Below are positions 60,764 to 64,000 of a DNA stretch of 64,000 bases, piece by piece. The stretch comes from Aquibacillus halophilus (lineage in GTDB: Bacteria; Bacillota; Bacilli; Bacillales; Amphibacillaceae). Below the pieces are notes generated by a model. The model saw only the letters and a program-made list of their open reading frames with translations, ran no database searches and was not told the origin of the DNA. Both the position numbers and the translations under genes were made by a program. The stretch lies in NCBI RefSeq assembly GCF_009649745.1, contig NZ_WJNG01000008.1:62001-126000 (forward strand), written 5' to 3'. Numbering within the stretch: position 1 is the stretch's first letter; each line of letters opens with the position of its first letter.

Positions 60764-63487
60764 ATGACGTTAAAGCGTTTTTCCTCCCGAACGGAAAAAT
60801 TGGATACAGAATTTTTGGCTAAAACTCTGAGAAGTGCATCAAAATATTTCCGTATTGCAGGCTATTTCAGAAGTTCTATCTTTGAGCTGATTGGCGAGGA
60901 AATCGCTCAAATTCCAGAAGTGAAGATTATCTGTAATTCCGAACTGGATTTGGCCGACTTTCAGGTAGCAACAGTCACAGCTAGGAATACAGCACTTAAA
61001 GAACGTTGGAATGAAGTGGATGTGGAAGCTGAAGCGCTGTTGAAAAAAGAGCGTTATCAGATTCTCGACCAGTTATTGCATTCCGGTAATGTGGAAATCC
61101 GTGTTGTGCCGAGAGAACGCCTGTTTTTGCATGGAAAAGCTGGATCTATACACTATCTGGATGGTACACGTAAGTCGTTCATTGGATCTGTAAACGAGTC
61201 GAAAAGTGCCTTTTCCCATAACTATGAATTAGTATGGGAGGATGACGATGAGGAAAGCGCTGACTGGATAGAGAAAGAGTTCTGGGCCTTGTGGAGCGAC
61301 GGTGTTCCTCTACCAGAAGCCATTTTGGCAGAAATTAATCGTGTGGCTAATCGTCGGGAAATCAAGCTAGAAGTATTGAAACCCAATGAGGTCCCGGCTG
61401 CTGCAATGGCGGAAGCACCAATATATAGGGGTGGAGAACAATTGCAGCCATGGCAACGCTCCTTTGTAACAATGTTTTTGGAGCACCGGGAAACATATGG
61501 TAAAGCCCGCTTGCTTTTGGCCGACGAGGTCGGGGTTGGTAAAACTCTCTCAATGGCAACAAGTGCTCTGGTGAGCGCCCTTCTTGAAGATGGTCCTGTT
61601 CTCATTCTTGCTCCGTCCACTTTAACGATTCAGTGGCAAATTGAGATGATGGATAAACTGGGGATTCCCTCAGCTGTCTGGTCTTCTCAAAAAAAGGTGT
61701 GGCTTGGTGTTGAAGGTCAGATTTTATCACCACGCGGAGATGCTTCTTCTATAAGAAAATGTCCATACAGAATCGCCATTATTTCGACTGGATTGATCAT
61801 GCACCAACGAGAGGAATCTCATTTTGTCAAAGAAGCAGGAATGCTCCTTAAAAATCAATTTGGTATAGTAATTTTGGATGAAGCACATAAAGCACGAGCA
61901 AGAGGTGGACTTGGTAATAAAGCATCTCAACCAAACAATCTTCTCGCTTTTATGCTGAAAATAGGAAGGCGTAGCCGCCATTTGATACTGGGTACTGCGA
62001 CTCCTATCCAGACGGATGTCCGGGAACTTTGGGACCTTTTGGGAATCCTGAATAGCGGTGCAGAATTTGTTCTTGGGGATTCATTATCCCCTTGGCGAGA
62101 CCATGCACAAGCGATTCCACTGGTGACTGGCAAAAGTCAAGTAACTTCTGAACACGAGGTCTGGCGGTGGCTAAGCAACCCACTTCCTCCAGCTAATCAA
62201 CATCATATTGTCCAGCAAATTCGTGATTATCTGGGGATTGACTCCCAGTCCTTCTTTTGTGGACACCGGTATGAGGACCTGGGCTATATGATTCAAAGCA
62301 TGTGGCTTTCTGAGTGTCTGGATCCCAAATTCTTCAAAGAAAATAACCCCGTATTGCGTCATACTGTTTTAAGAAAAAGAAAACAGCTTGAGGAAGATGG
62401 TCTGTTAGAAAAAGTTGGGGTTCATACGCACCCGTTAACCCGGAATCTTGCCCAGTATCAATCTCGCTTTGTGGGCTTGGGAATTCCAACCAATACGCCC
62501 TTTCAGGTTGCGTATGGAAAAGCCGAAGAGTTTAGCAAGTTGCTTCAATCTAGAACCAAAGCTGGCGGCTTTATGAAATCGTTAATGCTTCAGCGTATTT
62601 GTTCAAGTTTTGCATCTGGTTTGAAAACCGCACAGAAGATGCTAACACACTCTATTTCAAATGAGGATGACGACCGCATTGAAGAAGTAGAACACATCCT
62701 TTCTGAGATGACTCCTGCAGAAGTCGCCTGTCTCAAAGAAATAGAGACGCAGCTCTCACGCCCTGAAGCGGTAGATTCTAAATTCAATACAGTGAAGTGG
62801 TTCTTAACTGAATTCACGACTGATGGGAAAACATGGCTTGAGCACGGTTGCATTATCTTCAGTCAGTACTATGACACTGCAGAATGGATTGCCAAAGAAC
62901 TGGCAAAATCTTTCAAAGATGAAACTGTGGCAGTATATGCCGGTGTCGGAAAAAGCGGCCTTTTCCGAGACGTGCAGTTTAACAATGTCGAACGTGAAGT
63001 AATCAAGGCTGCTGTTAGAACCCGTGAGATCCGACTAGTAGTAGCAACTGATGCGGCTTGCGAAGGGTTGAACCTACAAACGCTAGGGACCTTGATTAAC
63101 ATTGATCTTCCTTGGAATCCGTCTCGGCTTGAACAACGATTGGGTAGAATCAAGCGGTTCGGTCAGTCGCGTAAGTTTGTCGATATGCTCAATCTTGTCT
63201 ATAGCGAAACTCAAGATGAGAAAGTTTACAACGTATTGTCAGAACGCCTGCGTGAAACCTATGACATTTTTGGCAGTCTCCCCGACACAATCGATGATGA
63301 ATGGATAGAAGATGAAGAAGAGCTTAAAGAGCGGATGAACGAATACATTCACGAAAGGAAAAAGGCTCAAAATGCTTTTACCTTGAAGTATCGTGAGACC
63401 CTAGACCCTAAGCAACAATTATGGGAACGATGTGCGTCTGTTTTATCTCGTAGTGACATTATAGGCAAGCTCAGTGAGCCCTGGTAA
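60764..63487 (+). CDS. PLD-domain SNF2-type helicase, anti-phage operon
   Basis: A 907-residue fusion. Residues 1-190 form a phospholipase-D-like nuclease module with LHGKAGSIHYLDG and FIGSVNESKSAF (HxK near 123 and GSxNxS near 141). The SNF2-type motor follows: motif I ADEVGVGKTLSMA near 255, DEAH (VILDEAHKARA) near 372, GTATPIQTD and motif VI DLPWNPSRLEQRLGRIKRFG near 785. TAAGATATG places its ATG 3 bases after the methylase stop. Combination of PLD and helicase suggests a translocating nuclease that attacks unmodified phage DNA, by analogy with DISARM's DrmC/DrmD. Confidence 0.87.
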   Translation: MTLKRFSSRTEKLDTEFLAKTLRSASKYFRIAGYFRSSIFELIGEEIAQIPEVKIICNSELDLADFQVATVTARNTALKERWNEVDVEAEALLKKERYQILDQLLHSGNVEIRVVPRERLFLHGKAGSIHYLDGTRKSFIGSVNESKSAFSHNYELVWEDDDEESADWIEKEFWALWSDGVPLPEAILAEINRVANRREIKLEVLKPNEVPAAAMAEAPIYRGGEQLQPWQRSFVTMFLEHRETYGKARLLLADEVGVGKTLSMATSALVSALLEDGPVLILAPSTLTIQWQIEMMDKLGIPSAVWSSQKKVWLGVEGQILSPRGDASSIRKCPYRIAIISTGLIMHQREESHFVKEAGMLLKNQFGIVILDEAHKARARGGLGNKASQPNNLLAFMLKIGRRSRHLILGTATPIQTDVRELWDLLGILNSGAEFVLGDSLSPWRDHAQAIPLVTGKSQVTSEHEVWRWLSNPLPPANQHHIVQQIRDYLGIDSQSFFCGHRYEDLGYMIQSMWLSECLDPKFFKENNPVLRHTVLRKRKQLEEDGLLEKVGVHTHPLTRNLAQYQSRFVGLGIPTNTPFQVAYGKAEEFSKLLQSRTKAGGFMKSLMLQRICSSFASGLKTAQKMLTHSISNEDDDRIEEVEHILSEMTPAEVACLKEIETQLSRPEAVDSKFNTVKWFLTEFTTDGKTWLEHGCIIFSQYYDTAEWIAKELAKSFKDETVAVYAGVGKSGLFRDVQFNNVEREVIKAAVRTREIRLVVATDAACEGLNLQTLGTLINIDLPWNPSRLEQRLGRIKRFGQSRKFVDMLNLVYSETQDEKVYNVLSERLRETYDIFGSLPDTIDDEWIEDEEELKERMNEYIHERKKAQNAFTLKYRETLDPKQQLWERCASVLSRSDIIGKLSEPW

Positions 63488-63509
63488 TAAGAGGTGAACT
63501 GAACAATGT

Positions 63510-63568
63510 GGTGCCTGTCATTTCCCATTTTTGTCGACATCGACATATTTCGGGAAACGACAGGCACC
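63510..63568 (+). terminator. Terminator/hairpin with TGTCGACATCGACATAT core
   Basis: Arms GGTGCCTGTC (63510-63519) and GACAGGCACC (63559-63568), with inner TTTCCC/GGGAAA and TGTCGA/TCGACA pairing. It is related to 28868-28934 and closes the four-gene operon. Confidence 0.75.
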
Positions 63569-63915
63569 TTAATTAAGCACATTAAGTTAAGATATTACCA
63601 CTCTCACCTGGGGGCGGCATCATTTAATAATTATTGTAATCACCTAAACCTAAGTATGTAGTTATGCCCAATCTTATCTTAGGAAAAAACATTTGTGAAA
63701 ATCTGGTGGCACCCTTAAGGCTATACCGTTATGTTCTCTCAACTTATATATTCGGACTAAGAATTAAAAATATAGAAACTGTTAAACTACGTGTCGGCTT
63801 AAACTATTAGTTTATTATTTCAACAATTATTGGAAGCCAAAATAACGCATTTCTAATTAACATGGAATGTGCTCTTTAATGTAGAATATTAATAAAGTCC
63901 ACCCAATCCAACAAT
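63569..63915. other. Intergenic stretch without a gene
   Basis: About 350 AT-rich bases with no frame, repeat or terminator that I can support. Confidence 0.5.
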
Positions 63916-64000
63916 CTATTCTACGACCTGAAACGGCAACAACTCATTAAAAAAATCATACTTCTTAATAATTTTCAGGAAAGTCCCATTGTCAATGACG
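63916..64000 (-). CDS. 3' end of a minus-strand gene running off the window
   Basis: From the right edge a minus-strand frame reads VIDNGTFLKIIKKYDFFNEL and LPFQVVE to a stop at 63916-63918, 27 residues with protein-like content. The rest lies outside the window. Family not recognisable from so little sequence. Confidence 0.5.
   Translation of the reverse strand, partial: VIDNGTFLKIIKKYDFFNELLPFQVVE

Noticed and set aside
61222-61620. Minus-strand 132-codon frame within the helicase gene
   Set aside because: Shadow of the helicase motif I region; no start signal.
46020-63487. CRISPR array or Cas genes in the defence island
   Set aside because: No regularly spaced repeats and no Cas-like protein were seen.

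Overview
The window looks like a chromosomal segment of a low-GC, Gram-positive, spore-former-type Bacillaceae (Oceanobacillus/Virgibacillus/Gracilibacillus-like; genus not provable from here). The grounds are AT-rich codon use, strong AGGAGG ribosome binding sites with ATG/GTG/TTG starts, lipoprotein sugar-binding proteins with two permeases but no dedicated ATPase, and small conserved genes typical of Bacillaceae (staygreen family, DUF805, DUF488, DUF2316). No rRNA, tRNA, CRISPR array, integrase or intact transposase was seen.

Region A (about 248-28768) is a carbohydrate island for sulfated, galactose- and hexosamine-containing oligosaccharides (sulfated mucin or keratan-sulfate-like glycans fit best). 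It holds two complete sugar ABC importers (4475-7750 and 15025-18295), a GH20 beta-hexosaminidase, a GH35 beta-galactosidase, two Cys-type sulfatases, and both known kinds of sulfatase-activating enzyme: a radical-SAM anSME and an oxygen-dependent FGE. It also holds an AgaS/NagA/tagatose-bisphosphate-aldolase pathway, a ROK kinase, a split CHR-family (chromate/sulfate-type) transporter and four regulators (two AraC, one GntR-UTRA, one ROK). None of the glycosidases or sulfatases has a signal peptide, so oligosaccharides are probably imported and then desulfated and cleaved in the cytoplasm. That would make sulfate export necessary, and the CHR pair is a candidate for this. Several genes in the island are decayed: a beta-helix protein, a ROK kinase fragment, a tagatose-6-phosphate-kinase-like PfkB start and a sigma-factor-like remnant. 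The island is bracketed by a 93-bp direct repeat of the 3' end of a qorB-like gene (155-247 and 28769-28861).

Region B (about 28870-45830) is mostly ordinary chromosome: staygreen, DUF805, DUF488, a TPR protein that seems to have lost a GTPase domain, a MATE exporter, a P1 peptidase, an AraC/GyrI regulator, a GC-chimeric DUF2306 protein, a quinone-oxidoreductase-like protein, DUF2316, an alditol-oxidase-like flavoprotein, an excisionase-like HTH and a nuclease. It is studded with hairpin repeats and gene remnants.

Region C (about 45960-63570) is a defence island starting at a truncated EamA-type transporter gene. In order it contains a NucS-like nuclease, an SMC/ABC-type ATPase, a DUF262-HNH-DUF4357 (GmrSD-type) protein, and a TIR-domain gene broken by two frameshifts with a small partner. 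It ends with a tightly coupled four-gene operon (DUF499 ATPase, DUF3780, DUF1156 methylase, PLD-SNF2 helicase) of the helicase-methylase-ATPase anti-phage type.
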